This document shows positions 22,363 to 32,346 of a stretch of DNA of 64,000 nt, piece after piece. Numbering within the stretch: position 1 is the stretch's first letter; every line of letters starts with the position of its first letter. Below the pieces are notes generated by a model that saw only the letters and a program-made list of their open reading frames with translations, was not told where the DNA came from and did not search any database. A program made the position numbers and the translations under genes. Source of the DNA: Serratia liquefaciens (GTDB lineage Bacteria; Pseudomonadota; Gammaproteobacteria; Enterobacterales; Enterobacteriaceae); assembly GCF_027594825.1 (NCBI RefSeq), contig NZ_CP088930.1:2355019-2419018 (forward strand), in the 5' to 3' direction.

Positions 22363-23340
22363 ATGCGTGCACTGTTATTGGAACAACAAGGCGATCAAAC
22401 TCTGGCTCACATCAAGGATATCAGCAGCGATATGCTGCCAGACGGCGATGTCAGGGTAGACGTCAACTGGTCCAGCCTTAACTATAAAGATGCGTTGGCG
22501 ATCACCGGCAAAGGCAAGATCGTGCGTAACTTCCCGATGGTGCCAGGCATCGATTTCGCCGGTACGGTACGCGAAAGCCGCGACGATCGTTTTAAAGAAG
22601 GCCAAAGCGTGGTGCTTACCGGTTGGGGCGTGGGTGAAAACCACTGGGGCGGCCTGGCCGAACAGGCGAGGGTTTCCGGCGAATGGCTGGTGCCGCTGCC
22701 GAACGGGCTGGATGAACGCAAAGCGATGATCCTGGGGACGGCCGGCTTTACCGCCATGCTGTGCGTAATGGCGCTGGAAGAAGGTGGCGTGCGCCCGGAC
22801 GACGGCGATATTTTGGTTACCGGTGCCAGCGGCGGGGTTGGCAGTACGGCCATCGCCATTCTGGCGGCGTTGGGCTATCACGTCACCGCCATCAGCGGGC
22901 GCGAGAGCAATACCGAGTACCTGAAAGCGCTGGGCGCCAAAGAAGTCCTGTCGCGCGACGGCTATCTGGAAGCCCCGCGTCCGCTGGAAAAGCAGCTCTG
23001 GGCCGGGGCAGTAGATACCGTCGGCGACACGCTGCTGGCGCGAGTCCTGGCACAGATGAATTATAACGGCACCGTTGCCGCCTGTGGCCTGGCCGGTGGC
23101 TATCACCTGCCCACTACGGTGATGCCGTTTATCCTGCGCAATGTTCGCCTGCAGGGTGTGGATTCGGTGCATACGCCACTGCATCGCCGCCAAACCGCCT
23201 GGGAGCGCCTGGCGGGGATTCTGCCGGACAGTTTCTACCAACAGGCCACCCAGGAAATCACACTGGAACAGGCACCGGCCACCGCCGTCGCGCTGCTGGA
23301 TCACCAAGTGACCGGCCGCACTCTGGTGAAAATCCGCTAA
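22363..23340 (+). CDS. acuI: Acrylyl-CoA reductase (NADPH) AcuI/YhdH
   Basis: Zinc-free medium-chain reductase that converts toxic acryloyl-CoA to propionyl-CoA. It has 325 residues starting MRALLLEQQGDQTL, with an AAGAGGAAGAG ribosome site upstream. The GroES-like domain occupies about 1-130, and the nucleotide-binding domain carries VTGASGGVGSTAIAIL near residue 150. No zinc ligand cluster is present, as in the YhdH family. It stands alone, divergent from csrD, its neighbour in E. coli too. Confidence 0.95.
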   Translation: MRALLLEQQGDQTLAHIKDISSDMLPDGDVRVDVNWSSLNYKDALAITGKGKIVRNFPMVPGIDFAGTVRESRDDRFKEGQSVVLTGWGVGENHWGGLAEQARVSGEWLVPLPNGLDERKAMILGTAGFTAMLCVMALEEGGVRPDDGDILVTGASGGVGSTAIAILAALGYHVTAISGRESNTEYLKALGAKEVLSRDGYLEAPRPLEKQLWAGAVDTVGDTLLARVLAQMNYNGTVAACGLAGGYHLPTTVMPFILRNVRLQGVDSVHTPLHRRQTAWERLAGILPDSFYQQATQEITLEQAPATAVALLDHQVTGRTLVKIR

Positions 23341-23347
23341 GTTTTAT

Positions 23348-23365
23348 CCCCCCGGCAACGGGGGG
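23348..23365 (+). terminator. Stable GCAA-tetraloop hairpin after acuI
   Basis: A seven-base G/C stem (CCCCCCG/CGGGGGG) closed by a GCAA tetraloop starts 8 bases after the acuI stop. No U-run follows, so termination efficiency is uncertain. Confidence 0.55.
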
Positions 23366-23589
23366 AACATCCGCCTGCGAAATTTCATATTTTCCCGCGT
23401 CCTCTCGCATATAGCCTGATTTCACGCCATGCTTACAACACATGATACCCCAGCATACTGTAGGGGCGTTGCATGCTGCGCCCGCGTTATTCGGGGCAAA
23501 GATAGCCGCCCTCTACAGTCACTCTGACGGGTGCAGGTTTGAATGCCCGCACCTGAAAGGCTGCGGGGATAAAACGCGGAGAAAACACC

Positions 23590-24591
23590 ATGAGAAAGCC
23601 CCCTAAATTGACCGAAGCCGATGTCACGCCCGAGAGCGTGTTTCATCAGCGGCGTAAAGTGTTGCAGGCGTTGGGTATCACCGCCGCGTCGCTGGCCTTG
23701 CCGCTTAATGCACAGGCCGATTTGCTGTCATGGTTCAAAGGCAACGATCGTCCCAAGGCCCCCGCCGGCAAACCGCTGGAATTCAGCAAACCGGCAGCCT
23801 GGCAGGCTCAACTGGCCATGACGCCGGAAGACAAAGTCACCGGTTACAACAACTTCTACGAATTCGGTCTCGATAAAGCCGATCCTGCAGCAAATGCCGG
23901 CGGTCTGAAGACCGAAGGCTGGAAAGTGCGTATCGACGGCGAGGTCGCCAAACCGATCACCCTGGACATTGATGACTTGATCAAACGCTTTCCGCTGGAA
24001 GAGCGCATTTACCGTATGCGCTGCGTGGAAGCCTGGTCGATGGTGGTGCCCTGGATTGGCTTTGAGCTGGGTAAGCTGATCAAGCTGGCGGAGCCGAACA
24101 GCAATGCCCGCTACGTCGCTTTCCAAACGCTGTACGATCCAGAGCAGATGCCGGGACAGAAAGACCGTTTTATCGGCGGCGGACTGAAGTACCCCTATGT
24201 CGAGGGCCTGCGTCTCGATGAAGCCATGAACCCGTTGGCCCTGCTGACCGTCGGCGTATACGGCAAAACGCTGCCGCCGCAAAACGGTGCGCCGCTGCGG
24301 TTGATTACCCCCTGGAAATACGGTTTTAAAGGCATCAAGTCGATCGTCCATATCCGTCTGGTGCGCGATCAGCCGCCCACCACCTGGAACGAATCTGCGC
24401 CGAATGAATACGGCTTCTATGCCAACGTGAACCCGAACGTCGATCATCCACGCTGGTCACAGGCGACCGAACGCTTTATCGGCTCCGGCGGCATTCTGGA
24501 CGTTAAACGCCAACCCACGCTGCTGTTTAACGGCTATGGTGAACAGGTGGCGTCGCTGTATCGCGGCCTGGATCTGCGGGAGAATTTTTAA
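23590..24591 (+). CDS. msrP: Periplasmic methionine sulfoxide reductase catalytic subunit MsrP (YedY)
   Basis: Molybdenum-cofactor enzyme that reduces methionine sulfoxide in oxidised periplasmic proteins. It has 333 residues. A twin-arginine signal ([10 protein letters not shown]21-R22) precedes an Ala/Leu-rich segment and an AQA cleavage site near residue 43, so it is exported folded by Tat. The molybdenum-ligating cysteine is C145 in RMRCVEAWS. msrQ starts immediately after its stop codon, making one transcription unit. In E. coli this pair sits under the HprSR hypochlorite sensor, which is not next to it here. Confidence 0.97.
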   Translation: MRKPPKLTEADVTPESVFHQRRKVLQALGITAASLALPLNAQADLLSWFKGNDRPKAPAGKPLEFSKPAAWQAQLAMTPEDKVTGYNNFYEFGLDKADPAANAGGLKTEGWKVRIDGEVAKPITLDIDDLIKRFPLEERIYRMRCVEAWSMVVPWIGFELGKLIKLAEPNSNARYVAFQTLYDPEQMPGQKDRFIGGGLKYPYVEGLRLDEAMNPLALLTVGVYGKTLPPQNGAPLRLITPWKYGFKGIKSIVHIRLVRDQPPTTWNESAPNEYGFYANVNPNVDHPRWSQATERFIGSGGILDVKRQPTLLFNGYGEQVASLYRGLDLRENF

Positions 24592-25191
24592 GTGCGCTTA
24601 ACACCGACCCATATCATAGGGATCAAGGTTGCCATTTATCTGGTGGCATTTCTGCCTTTTCTCTGGCTGGTGCTGTCGGTGGACCAGGGGTGGTTCAGCG
24701 CCGATCCGGCCAAAGACATTCAGCATTTTACCGGCAGAATGACGTTGAAACTGTTGCTGGCGACCTTGATGATTACGCCACTGGCGCGCTATGCCCGGCA
24801 ACCGCTGTTGATACGTTGCCGTCGTCTGGTGGGATTGTGGTGTTTTGCCTGGGGCACGCTGCATCTGATAAGCTATTCGACGCTGGAGCTGGGGCTGAGC
24901 AATATCGGCCTGCTGGGGCGCGAACTGGTCACCCGTCCTTACCTGACGCTCGGCATTGTCAGTTGGCTGATCCTGCTGGCGCTGGCCGCAACCTCCACGC
25001 TGTGGGCAATGCGCAAACTGGGGGCCAAGTGGCAAAGGTTGCATAATCTGGTCTATCTGGTGGCGATCCTGGCACCGATTCACTACCTGTGGTCGGTAAA
25101 AACCTTTTCGCCGCAGCCCTTCATTTATGCCCTGCTGGCCGTCGCGCTGCTGGCGCTGCGATACAAGAAATTCCGCAATTGGTGGCGTTAA
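24592..25191 (+). CDS. msrQ: Haem-binding membrane subunit MsrQ (YedZ)
   Basis: Inner-membrane b-type cytochrome that passes electrons from the quinone pool to MsrP. It has 199 residues and six hydrophobic segments, with the conserved histidines of the ferric-reductase-like domain (for example WGTLHLIS and [17 protein letters not shown]). The start is a GTG at 24592 directly abutting the msrP TAA, so translation almost certainly depends on msrP. Family length is normal. Confidence 0.97.
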   Translation: MRLTPTHIIGIKVAIYLVAFLPFLWLVLSVDQGWFSADPAKDIQHFTGRMTLKLLLATLMITPLARYARQPLLIRCRRLVGLWCFAWGTLHLISYSTLELGLSNIGLLGRELVTRPYLTLGIVSWLILLALAATSTLWAMRKLGAKWQRLHNLVYLVAILAPIHYLWSVKTFSPQPFIYALLAVALLALRYKKFRNWWR

Positions 25192-25432
25192 AAGGCGGAA
25201 CTTTTCTGTGTTCTACCCCTCATAATGCAATATCGCCCTGGCCAGTTTACCGATTTAGGGTTGAATATCTTCGCTGATAAGACCAGTATTTAGCTGCGAA
25301 TTGCTACGATATCGTTATAATGCCCGACCTTGTTCCTGTTCTCAGGGTGAATTTTCCCCTTAACAGGTGACAAATCTGTGACGTCGGGTTATTTTCTACG
25401 ATGATGGTTTTATTGCCGGAGATACCAGCACA
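25192..25432. other. Intergenic region msrQ-aroQ
   Basis: This 241-base gap holds the likely promoter of aroQ-accBC. A perfect TATAAT lies at 25316-25321, with no good -35 at 17-18 bases. No open frame worth reporting. Confidence 0.5.
25316..25321 (+). promoter_or_regulatory. Candidate -10 element for aroQ-accBC
   Basis: Perfect TATAAT about 110 bases before the aroQ start. The -35 region is poor, which would fit an activated or growth-rate-controlled promoter, but the call rests on the -10 alone. Confidence 0.35.
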
Positions 25433-25885
25433 ATGGCGGATAAGTTTCACATTTTGCTTCTGAACGGCCCCAATCTGAATCTGCTGGGGACGCGTGAGCC
25501 GGAGAAGTACGGCAGCACGACGTTAACAGAGATTGTTAACGGATTGGAAAACCAGGCATCCGCACTGGATATTACCCTGAGCCATCTGCAGTCTAACGCC
25601 GAACATGCGCTGATCGACCGCATACACCAGGCGCGCGGCAACACAGATTTTATTCTGATTAACCCTGCCGCGTTCACGCATACCAGCGTGGCGCTGCGTG
25701 ATGCATTGCTGGCGGTGCAGATCCCGTTTATCGAGATCCACCTCTCCAACGTGCATGCCCGAGAGCCTTTCCGCCATCACTCTTACCTCTCCGATATTGC
25801 GGTAGGCGTGATTTGCGGCCTCGGCGCGGATGGCTACACATTTGCTTTACAGGCAGCGGTTAACCGTCTGTCGAAAACCCACTAA
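25433..25885 (+). CDS. aroQ: Type II 3-dehydroquinate dehydratase
   Basis: Third step of the shikimate pathway (3-dehydroquinate to 3-dehydroshikimate), of the dodecameric type II class. It has 150 residues, with [15 protein letters not shown] at about 8-22 (the active-site loop with R19 and the Tyr of EKYG), [17 protein letters not shown] in the middle and the [17 protein letters not shown] active-site histidine loop. It is 31 bases upstream of accB, forming the aroQ-accB-accC unit common outside Escherichia. Confidence 0.97.
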   Translation: MADKFHILLLNGPNLNLLGTREPEKYGSTTLTEIVNGLENQASALDITLSHLQSNAEHALIDRIHQARGNTDFILINPAAFTHTSVALRDALLAVQIPFIEIHLSNVHAREPFRHHSYLSDIAVGVICGLGADGYTFALQAAVNRLSKTH

Positions 25886-25916
25886 TTGCTACGCAAAAGA
25901 GTACGGAATCACACTC

Positions 25917-26381
25917 ATGGATATTCGTAAAATCAAGAAACTGATCGAACTGGTTGAAGAATCAGGTATTTCTGAACTGGAAATCTCTGAAGGCGAAGAG
26001 TCAGTTCGCATCAGCCGCGCTGCTCCAGCGCAGGCTTACCCAATGATGCCACAGGCATACGCAATGCCGGCACAGCCGCAGCCAGCACTGGCTACTGCCG
26101 TTGCCAGCGCGCCAGCCGAAACGCCTGCAGCACCAGCGGCCATGAGTGGCCACATCGTTCGTTCCCCAATGGTCGGTACTTTCTACCGCACGCCAAGCCC
26201 GGATGCGAAAGCCTTCATCGAAATCGGCCAGAAAGTGAACGCCGGCGACACTCTGTGCATCGTTGAAGCCATGAAAATGATGAACCAGATCGAAGCGGAC
26301 AAATCCGGCGTGGTGAAAGCCATCCTGGTAGAGAACGGCCAACCGGTAGAATTTGACGAGCCATTGGTCGTCATCGAATAA
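25917..26381 (+). CDS. accB: Biotin carboxyl carrier protein of acetyl-CoA carboxylase
   Basis: Carries biotin between AccC and the AccAD carboxyltransferase in the first step of fatty-acid synthesis. The start chosen is the ATG at 25917 ([23 protein letters not shown]), giving 154 residues. Upstream in-frame sequence lies inside aroQ. An N-terminal dimerisation segment is followed by a Pro/Ala-rich linker at about 38-75 and the biotinyl domain with the [10 protein letters not shown] biotinylation motif. accC starts 10 bases after its stop. Confidence 0.98.
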   Translation: MDIRKIKKLIELVEESGISELEISEGEESVRISRAAPAQAYPMMPQAYAMPAQPQPALATAVASAPAETPAAPAAMSGHIVRSPMVGTFYRTPSPDAKAFIEIGQKVNAGDTLCIVEAMKMMNQIEADKSGVVKAILVENGQPVEFDEPLVVIE

Positions 26382-26391
26382 CGAGGCGAAC

Positions 26392-27741
26392 ATGCTTGAT
26401 AAAATTGTTATCGCCAACCGTGGCGAGATCGCGCTTCGTATCCTGCGTGCTTGTAAAGAGCTGGGCATCAAAACCGTTGCCGTGCACTCGACAGCGGATC
26501 GCGATCTGAAACACGTACTGCTGGCTGACGAGACCGTGTGTATCGGTCCTGCGCCATCGGTAAAAAGTTACCTGAATATCCCGGCAATCATCTCTGCAGC
26601 GGAAATCACCGGCGCAGTGGCGATCCACCCGGGCTACGGCTTCCTGTCTGAAAACGCCGATTTCGCCGAGCAGATCGAACGCTCCGGCTTTATCTTCATT
26701 GGCCCGAGAGCCGAAACTATTCGCCTGATGGGCGACAAGGTTTCCGCTATCAATGCCATGAAGAAGGCCGGCGTGCCTTGCGTACCTGGCTCCGATGGCC
26801 CGCTGACCGAAGACATGGATAAAAACCGTGCCTTCGCCAAGCGCATCGGTTATCCGGTCATCATCAAGGCGTCCGGCGGCGGCGGCGGCCGTGGCATGCG
26901 CGTTGTGCGCAGCGACAAAGATCTCGAGCAATCCATCTCCATGACCAAGGCGGAGGCCAAAGCGGCTTTCAACAACGACATGGTTTACATGGAAAAATAC
27001 CTGGAAAACCCACGCCATATCGAAATTCAGGTATTGGCGGACGGTCAGGGTAATGCCATCTATCTGGCCGAGCGCGACTGCTCCATGCAGCGTCGCCACC
27101 AGAAAGTGGTTGAAGAGGCTCCGGCACCGGGCATCACCAGCGAAATGCGCCGTTATATCGGCGAGCGCTGCTCGAAGGCCTGTGTGGAAATCGGCTATCG
27201 CGGTGCGGGGACTTTCGAGTTCCTGTATGAAAACGGCGAGTTCTATTTCATCGAAATGAACACCCGTATTCAGGTTGAGCATCCGGTTACCGAGATGATC
27301 ACCGGCGTGGATCTGATCAAAGAGCAGCTGCGTATCGCTGCCGGTCAGCCGCTGTCGATCAAACAGGAAGAAGTGAAGGTTCACGGCCACGCAGTGGAAT
27401 GCCGTATCAACGCCGAAGATCCGAACACCTTCCTGCCGAGCCCAGGCAAGATCACCCGTTTCCATGCGCCAGGCGGTTTCGGCGTGCGTTGGGAATCTCA
27501 TATTTACGCCGGTTATACCGTACCGCCGTACTATGACTCCATGATCGGCAAACTGATCACCTACGGTGAAAACCGTGACGTGGCGATTGCCCGCATGAAG
27601 AACGCCCTGGCTGAGCTGATCATCGATGGCATCAAAACCAACGTTGAACTGCAGCAGCGGATCATGAGCGACGAAAACTTCCAGCACGGTGGCACCAACA
27701 TCCACTATCTGGAGAAAAAGCTCGGTCTGCAGGAAACCTAA
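26392..27741 (+). CDS. accC: Biotin carboxylase subunit of acetyl-CoA carboxylase
   Basis: ATP-dependent carboxylation of the biotin on AccB. The start chosen is the ATG at 26392 ([16 protein letters not shown]), giving 449 residues as in E. coli. The ATP-grasp fold is clear, with a [12 protein letters not shown] glycine-rich loop near 159-170 and [14 protein letters not shown] near 288-301. It is the last gene of aroQ-accBC and is followed by a strong terminator. Confidence 0.99.
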   Translation: MLDKIVIANRGEIALRILRACKELGIKTVAVHSTADRDLKHVLLADETVCIGPAPSVKSYLNIPAIISAAEITGAVAIHPGYGFLSENADFAEQIERSGFIFIGPRAETIRLMGDKVSAINAMKKAGVPCVPGSDGPLTEDMDKNRAFAKRIGYPVIIKASGGGGGRGMRVVRSDKDLEQSISMTKAEAKAAFNNDMVYMEKYLENPRHIEIQVLADGQGNAIYLAERDCSMQRRHQKVVEEAPAPGITSEMRRYIGERCSKACVEIGYRGAGTFEFLYENGEFYFIEMNTRIQVEHPVTEMITGVDLIKEQLRIAAGQPLSIKQEEVKVHGHAVECRINAEDPNTFLPSPGKITRFHAPGGFGVRWESHIYAGYTVPPYYDSMIGKLITYGENRDVAIARMKNALAELIIDGIKTNVELQQRIMSDENFQHGGTNIHYLEKKLGLQET

Positions 27742-27766
27742 GGCAGGCATTCATCTCGCCTGACAG

Positions 27767-27797
27767 AAGGCCGGTTAATCACCGGCCTTTTTCTTTT
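27767..27797 (+). terminator. Rho-independent terminator after accC
   Basis: A nine-base stem (AAGGCCGGT/ACCGGCCTT) with a TAATC loop, followed by TTTTCTTTTT, 25 bases after the accC stop. Confidence 0.92.
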
Positions 27798-27895
27798 TCA
27801 TCCCAGGCTAAGTAACGGGCTTGGCAAAACCCTGTCATGCCGTAGAATTCCCTACCTTTGGCAAATCCATAGCCGTATATCTATTGGAGAAACGG

Positions 27896-28138
27896 ATGGA
27901 CACTCGCTTTATTCAAGCTCACCGCGAAGCACGCTGGGCGCTGGGCCTGACGCTGCTTTACCTGCTGGCCTGGTCGCTGGCGGCCTATCTGCCGGACAGC
28001 GCATCCGGTATTACCGGTCTGCCGCACTGGTTCGAAATGGCCTGCCTGTTGGTTCCGCTGCTGTTCATCGGCCTGTGTTGGCTCATGGTACGCGGCGTAT
28101 TCCGCGATATTTCACTGGAGGACGGCGATGCAAACTGA
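27896..28138 (+). CDS. yhdT: YhdT family small membrane protein
   Basis: An 80-residue inner-membrane protein with two hydrophobic segments (about 15-35 and 48-70). It starts at the ATG at 27896 (MDTRFIQAHREARWALG), which matches E. coli YhdT in sequence and length. The molecular role is unknown. Its 3' end overlaps panF by 11 bases, so the two are co-translated, and the pairing with the pantothenate transporter is conserved in enterobacteria. Confidence 0.94.
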   Translation: MDTRFIQAHREARWALGLTLLYLLAWSLAAYLPDSASGITGLPHWFEMACLLVPLLFIGLCWLMVRGVFRDISLEDGDAN

Positions 28139-29573
28139 AGTCATTCTGCCGCTGGTCGCCTATCTGTTGCTGGTGTTCGGGCTGTCGGTTTACGCCTATA
28201 GCCGACGCCAGAGCGGCAACTTCCTCAGCGAATATTTCCTGGGCAACCGCTCGATGGGCGGCTTCGTGCTGGCCATGACCCTGACCGCCACCTATATCAG
28301 TGCCAGTTCGTTTATCGGGGGACCCGGCGCCGCCTACAAATACGGCCTTGGCTGGGTGCTATTGGCGATGATCCAACTGCCGGCGGTTTGGCTTTCGCTC
28401 GGCGTGCTGGGCAAGAAGTTTGCCATTCTGGCGCGCCGCTACAACGCCATTACCCTCAACGACATGCTGTACGGCCGCTATCAAAGCCGCCTGTTGGTCT
28501 GGCTGGCCAGCCTCAGCCTGTTGGTGGCGTTCTTGGGAGCCATGACGGTGCAGTTTATCGGTGGCGCGCGCCTGCTGGAAACCGCCGCCGGCATTCCTTA
28601 CGACACCGGTTTGCTGATCTTCGGCATCAGCATCGCGCTGTATACCGCCTTTGGCGGCTTCCGCGCCAGCGTGCTCAATGACGCCATGCAGGGGCTGGTG
28701 ATGCTGATCGGCACCGTGTTACTGCTGGTTGCGGTGATCCACGCCGCCGGCGGCCTGCACAGCGCCGTAGACAAGCTGCAACAGATTGATCCCGCACTGG
28801 TATCGCCGCAGGGCGGTGAACAGATCCTCAGCCTGCCGTTTATGGCATCGTTCTGGATCCTGGTCTGCTTTGGCGTGATTGGCCTGCCGCACACGGCGGT
28901 GCGCTGCATTTCCTACAAGGACAGCAAGGCGGTGCATCGCGGTATCATCCTTGGCACCATGGTCGTAGCGGTGCTGATGTTCGGCATGCATCTGGCCGGC
29001 GCTCTGGGCCGCGCGGTGTTGCCGGATCTGAAGATCCCCGATCAGGTGATCCCGACGCTGATGATCACCGTGCTGCCGCCTTATGCCGCCGGTATCTTCC
29101 TGGCGGCGCCGATGGCGGCAATCATGTCGACCATCAACGCACAATTGCTGCAATCTTCTGCCACTATTATTAAAGATCTCTATCTGGGCGTACGCCCGCA
29201 GCAGATGCAGAACGAACGCTTGATCAAACGCTTCTCCAGCCTGACCACGCTGATCCTGGGCTTGCTGGTGCTGTTGGCGGCCTGGCGTCCACCGGAAATG
29301 ATCATCTGGCTGAACCTGCTGGCATTCGGCGGCCTGGAAGCGGTATTCCTCTGGCCACTGGTGCTGGGTCTGTACTGGGAACGCGCCAACGCGCAGGGAG
29401 CACTTAGCTCCATGGTGACGGGTGCGGTATGCTATACGCTATTGGCCAGTTTCAATCTGCAGCTGGCAGGGTTGCACCCTATCGTTCCTTCGCTGCTGCT
29501 TAGCCTGCTGGCGTTTTATATCGGTAACGTCGTCGGCGAAAAGCGCCGGGTGGCGTCATCATTAGCTTCTTAA
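28128..29573 (+). CDS. panF: Sodium/pantothenate symporter
   Basis: Imports pantothenate, the CoA precursor, with sodium. It has 481 residues with the 12-13 membrane segments of the solute:sodium symporter family. [45 protein letters not shown] signature segments (residues about 37-77) and [16 protein letters not shown] (about residue 330) are visible. The start overlaps yhdT; prmA begins 11 bases after the stop, giving yhdT-panF-prmA. Confidence 0.97.
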   Translation: MQTEVILPLVAYLLLVFGLSVYAYSRRQSGNFLSEYFLGNRSMGGFVLAMTLTATYISASSFIGGPGAAYKYGLGWVLLAMIQLPAVWLSLGVLGKKFAILARRYNAITLNDMLYGRYQSRLLVWLASLSLLVAFLGAMTVQFIGGARLLETAAGIPYDTGLLIFGISIALYTAFGGFRASVLNDAMQGLVMLIGTVLLLVAVIHAAGGLHSAVDKLQQIDPALVSPQGGEQILSLPFMASFWILVCFGVIGLPHTAVRCISYKDSKAVHRGIILGTMVVAVLMFGMHLAGALGRAVLPDLKIPDQVIPTLMITVLPPYAAGIFLAAPMAAIMSTINAQLLQSSATIIKDLYLGVRPQQMQNERLIKRFSSLTTLILGLLVLLAAWRPPEMIIWLNLLAFGGLEAVFLWPLVLGLYWERANAQGALSSMVTGAVCYTLLASFNLQLAGLHPIVPSLLLSLLAFYIGNVVGEKRRVASSLAS

Positions 29574-29584
29574 AGAGAATTGTT

Positions 29585-30466
29585 ATGCCTTGGATCCAAC
29601 TAAAACTGAACACCACCGGCAGCCAGGCGGAAGACCTGAGCGACGCGCTGGTTGAAAGCGGCGCAGTATCGGTCACCTTTCAGGACACCCACGACAACCC
29701 GGTGTTCGAACCGCTGCCGGGCGAAACCCTGCTGTGGGGCGATACCGATGTGATCGGGCTGTACGATGCAGAAACCGACATGGCCGAGGTGGTCGCGATG
29801 CTGGAACAGCACCCGCTGCTGGGCGCCGGCTTCCGCCATAAGATCGAACAGCTGGAAGACAAGGACTGGGAGCGCGAGTGGATGGACAACTTCCACCCGA
29901 TGCGCTTCGGCGAACGTCTGTGGATCTGCCCAAGCTGGCGCGACGTGCCCGATCCGAACGCGGTCAACGTGATGCTCGACCCAGGCCTGGCGTTTGGTAC
30001 CGGCACTCACCCGACCACCGCGCTGTGCCTGCAGTGGCTGGACGGGCTGGATCTGGCGGGTAAAACCATTATCGACTTCGGCTGCGGGTCCGGCATTCTG
30101 GCAATTGCCGCGCTGAAGCTCGGTGCAGCGCGCGCTATCGGCATCGATATCGATCCCCAGGCCATTCAGGCCAGTCGCGACAACGCGCAGCGTAACGGCG
30201 TTTCAGAGCGTCTGGAGCTGTATCTGCCGAAAGACCAGCCAGCCGATCTGCTGGCCGACGTAGTCGTCGCCAACATCCTGGCCGGCCCGTTGCGTGAGCT
30301 GGCTCCCTTGATCGGCTGTCTGCCTAAGTCCGGCGGTTATCTGGGCCTGTCCGGCGTGTTGGCCACCCAGGCGGCAAGCGTGGCGCAAGCCTATGAAGAT
30401 AAATTCACGCTGGATCCGGTCGCAGAGCGTGAAGAGTGGTGCCGCATCACCGGTCAGCGCAAGTAA
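29585..30466 (+). CDS. prmA: Ribosomal protein L11 methyltransferase
   Basis: Trimethylates ribosomal protein L11 at several amino groups. It has 293 residues. The N-terminal L11-recognition domain (about 1-55) is joined by a helix to a Rossmann methyltransferase domain with the SAM motif [15 protein letters not shown] near residue 160 and [10 protein letters not shown] near 228. Last gene of yhdT-panF-prmA, followed by a terminator. Confidence 0.98.
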   Translation: MPWIQLKLNTTGSQAEDLSDALVESGAVSVTFQDTHDNPVFEPLPGETLLWGDTDVIGLYDAETDMAEVVAMLEQHPLLGAGFRHKIEQLEDKDWEREWMDNFHPMRFGERLWICPSWRDVPDPNAVNVMLDPGLAFGTGTHPTTALCLQWLDGLDLAGKTIIDFGCGSGILAIAALKLGAARAIGIDIDPQAIQASRDNAQRNGVSERLELYLPKDQPADLLADVVVANILAGPLRELAPLIGCLPKSGGYLGLSGVLATQAASVAQAYEDKFTLDPVAEREEWCRITGQRK

Positions 30467-30482
30467 TCCCCTTACTGCCCTG

Positions 30483-30528
30483 AAAAAACCATCGCCGACG
30501 TAGCCCGTCGCGGTGGTTTTTTGTTTTT
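30483..30528 (+). terminator. Rho-independent terminator after prmA
   Basis: Long stem of AAAAAACCATCGC...GACG paired with CGTC...GCGGTGGTTTTTT (one mismatch, one bulge), followed by a T-rich run. Confidence 0.9.
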
Positions 30529-30840
30529 CCTGCCTGCGCGACGACAACACCGCACACCCTTGAAACGGCATGGCAAATTCACCGTGACCCTGGATATTTT
30601 CTGCCTAAGCCTTCACCCCGCAATTTCAGCATAATTCAGCCCATTCTCCATGAAAAACCCTGACAAACGACTTAAATCACTGCCGTTATCGGGCTGAATC
30701 GAGACTCATTACAGATAAAATTCTGTTGTATCGGGAATATTTTATAGCGCACCAATTAACCAATAATGTTCAACTCATTGTTAAATATATATAATATTTT
30801 TATGAATCCCGACAATGCGCATTTTGATTGCCGAATAGCG

Positions 30841-30862
30841 GCCAATTGGTCAAAGTTTGGCC
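30841..30862 (+). promoter_or_regulatory. Fis-like binding site upstream of dusB-fis promoter
   Basis: GGTCAAAGTTTGGCC (30848-30862) fits the degenerate Fis pattern of a G and C 14 bases apart with an A/T centre. It resembles the autoregulatory site II of the E. coli fis promoter, which overlaps the same -35 flank. Confidence 0.6.
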
Positions 30863-30891
30863 TTTCATCTCAACGCAAAAATGCGTAATAT
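30863..30891 (+). promoter_or_regulatory. dusB-fis promoter
   Basis: TTTCAT (30863-30868) and TAATAT (30886-30891) are separated by 17 bases and followed by a GC-rich discriminator (ACGCGCCC), the mark of stringently controlled promoters. The arrangement matches the E. coli fis promoter as I remember it. Confidence 0.8.
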
Positions 30892-30929
30892 ACGCGCCCT
30901 TGCGGACACAGTATGGTTACTCTTTGTCT

Positions 30930-31895
30930 ATGCGCATTGGACACCACCAGCTTACAAATTGCCTGATTGCGGCCCCGATGGCCGGCATTACAGATCGCCC
31001 ATTTAGAACCCTATGTCATGCAATGGGTGCTGGGATGGCTGTATCCGAAATGCTCTCCTCCAATCCGGAGGTGTGGCGGACGGATAAGTCGCGTCTGCGT
31101 ATGGTCCATAGCGATGAACCAGGGATCCGCTCCGTGCAGATTGCCGGATGCGATCCGGATGATATGGCCGCCGCAGCGCGTATTAACGTGGCTAGTGGCG
31201 CACAGATCATCGATATCAATATGGGTTGCCCGGCCAAGAAAGTGAACCGGAAGCTTGCAGGGTCTGCATTACTGCAGTACCCGGATCTGGTTAAACAGAT
31301 CCTCCACGCGGTGGTTAACGCCGTGGATGTGCCGGTAACGCTTAAGATCCGCACCGGCTGGGCGCCAGAACACCGTAACTGTGTAGAGATTGCCCATCTG
31401 GCCGAAGACTGTGGTATACAGGCCCTGACTATTCATGGCCGAACCCGTGCCTGCCTGTTCAACGGCAACGCGGAGTACGACAGCATTCGGGCAGTTAAGC
31501 AGAATGTTTCCATTCCGATTATCGCGAATGGCGACATTACTGACCCGCATAAAGCCAGAGCAGTGCTCGACTACACCGGGGCTGATGCCCTGATGATAGG
31601 CCGCGCTGCTCAGGGGAGACCCTGGATCTTCCGGGAAATCCAGCATTATCTGGACACTGGGGAACTGCTGCCCCCTCTGCCACTTGGCGAGGTTAAGCGT
31701 TTGTTGATAGGGCATATTCGGGAATTGCACGGCTTTTACGGCCAAGGCAAGGGATTCCGGATTGCTCGTAAGCACGTCTCCTGGTATCTCCAGGAGCACG
31801 CCCCGAATGACCAGTTTCGGCGCACATTCAACGCCATAGAGGATGCCAGCGAACAGCTGGAGGCGTTGGAGGCATATTTCGAAAATCTTGCGTAA
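30930..31895 (+). CDS. dusB: tRNA-dihydrouridine synthase B
   Basis: Flavoenzyme that reduces uridine to dihydrouridine in tRNA (position 17 in E. coli). The start chosen is the ATG at 30930 ([22 protein letters not shown]), giving 321 residues, the E. coli length; longer upstream starts cross the promoter. The FMN-barrel motif [12 protein letters not shown] and the catalytic cysteine C100 in NMGCPAKKV are present. It is the first gene of the dusB-fis operon. Confidence 0.98.
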   Translation: MRIGHHQLTNCLIAAPMAGITDRPFRTLCHAMGAGMAVSEMLSSNPEVWRTDKSRLRMVHSDEPGIRSVQIAGCDPDDMAAAARINVASGAQIIDINMGCPAKKVNRKLAGSALLQYPDLVKQILHAVVNAVDVPVTLKIRTGWAPEHRNCVEIAHLAEDCGIQALTIHGRTRACLFNGNAEYDSIRAVKQNVSIPIIANGDITDPHKARAVLDYTGADALMIGRAAQGRPWIFREIQHYLDTGELLPPLPLGEVKRLLIGHIRELHGFYGQGKGFRIARKHVSWYLQEHAPNDQFRRTFNAIEDASEQLEALEAYFENLA

Positions 31896-31916
31896 CAAAA
31901 AAGAGCTGACAGAACT

Positions 31917-32213
31917 ATGTTCGAACAACGCGTAAATTCTGACGTACTGACCGTTTCAACCGTGAACTCACAGGATCAAGTGACTCAAAAGCCTCTGCGT
32001 GACTCGGTTAAACAAGCACTGAAGAACTATTTTGCTCAACTGAATGGTCAAGACGTTAACGATCTGTATGAGCTGGTATTGGCTGAAGTTGAACAGCCAC
32101 TGTTGGACATGGTGATGCAATACACCCGTGGCAACCAGACCCGTGCAGCCCTGATGATGGGCATCAACCGCGGTACGCTGCGTAAGAAATTGAAAAAATA
32201 CGGCATGAACTGA
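31917..32213 (+). CDS. fis: DNA-binding protein Fis
   Basis: Nucleoid protein that activates rRNA promoters, aids site-specific recombination and represses its own operon. It has 98 residues, apparently identical or nearly so to E. coli Fis, with the N-terminal beta-hairpin arm and C-terminal helix-turn-helix ([20 protein letters not shown], about residues 75-94). It follows dusB after 21 bases and ends at a strong terminator. Confidence 0.99.
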
Positions 32214-32234
32214 TACTAGTCAGTTGGCATGTTG

Positions 32235-32275
32235 AAAAGGCGCAACCTCGCAAGAGGCGGCGCCTTTTTCTTGTT
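32235..32275 (+). terminator. Rho-independent terminator after fis
   Basis: Stem AAAAGGCGC/GCGCCTTTT enclosing a second small hairpin (CCTC...GAGG), followed by TTTTTC. Confidence 0.88.
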
Positions 32276-32293
32276 GGTCGTCCCATCTGAACG

Positions 32294-32329
32294 TAAAAAA
32301 GGCGCTTGCCCCTCCGGGTCAGCGCCTTT
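32294..32329 (-). terminator. Rho-independent terminator after the APC permease
   Basis: Stem AAAGGCGCT/AGCGCCTTT with an inner CCC/GGG pairing. The A-run at 32295-32300 reads as a U-run on the minus strand. It closes the permease/decarboxylase unit and faces the fis terminator. Confidence 0.85.
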
Positions 32330-32346
32330 GTGTTGATTAAGTCTTA

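Larger units (their letters stand above)
30467..30929. other. Intergenic region prmA-dusB with fis promoter control region
   Basis: This 463-base gap starts with the prmA terminator. It becomes very AT-rich around 30710-30810 and ends in the dusB-fis promoter with a Fis-like site just upstream. I find no gene in it. Confidence 0.7.

Noticed and set aside
26371..27750. A 459-codon minus-strand frame covering all of accC, and a similar 310-codon frame opposite acuI (22375-23307)
   Set aside because: Mirror frames caused by codon bias; the plus-strand proteins are unmistakable and the antisense translations are His/Gln/Arg-rich without motifs.
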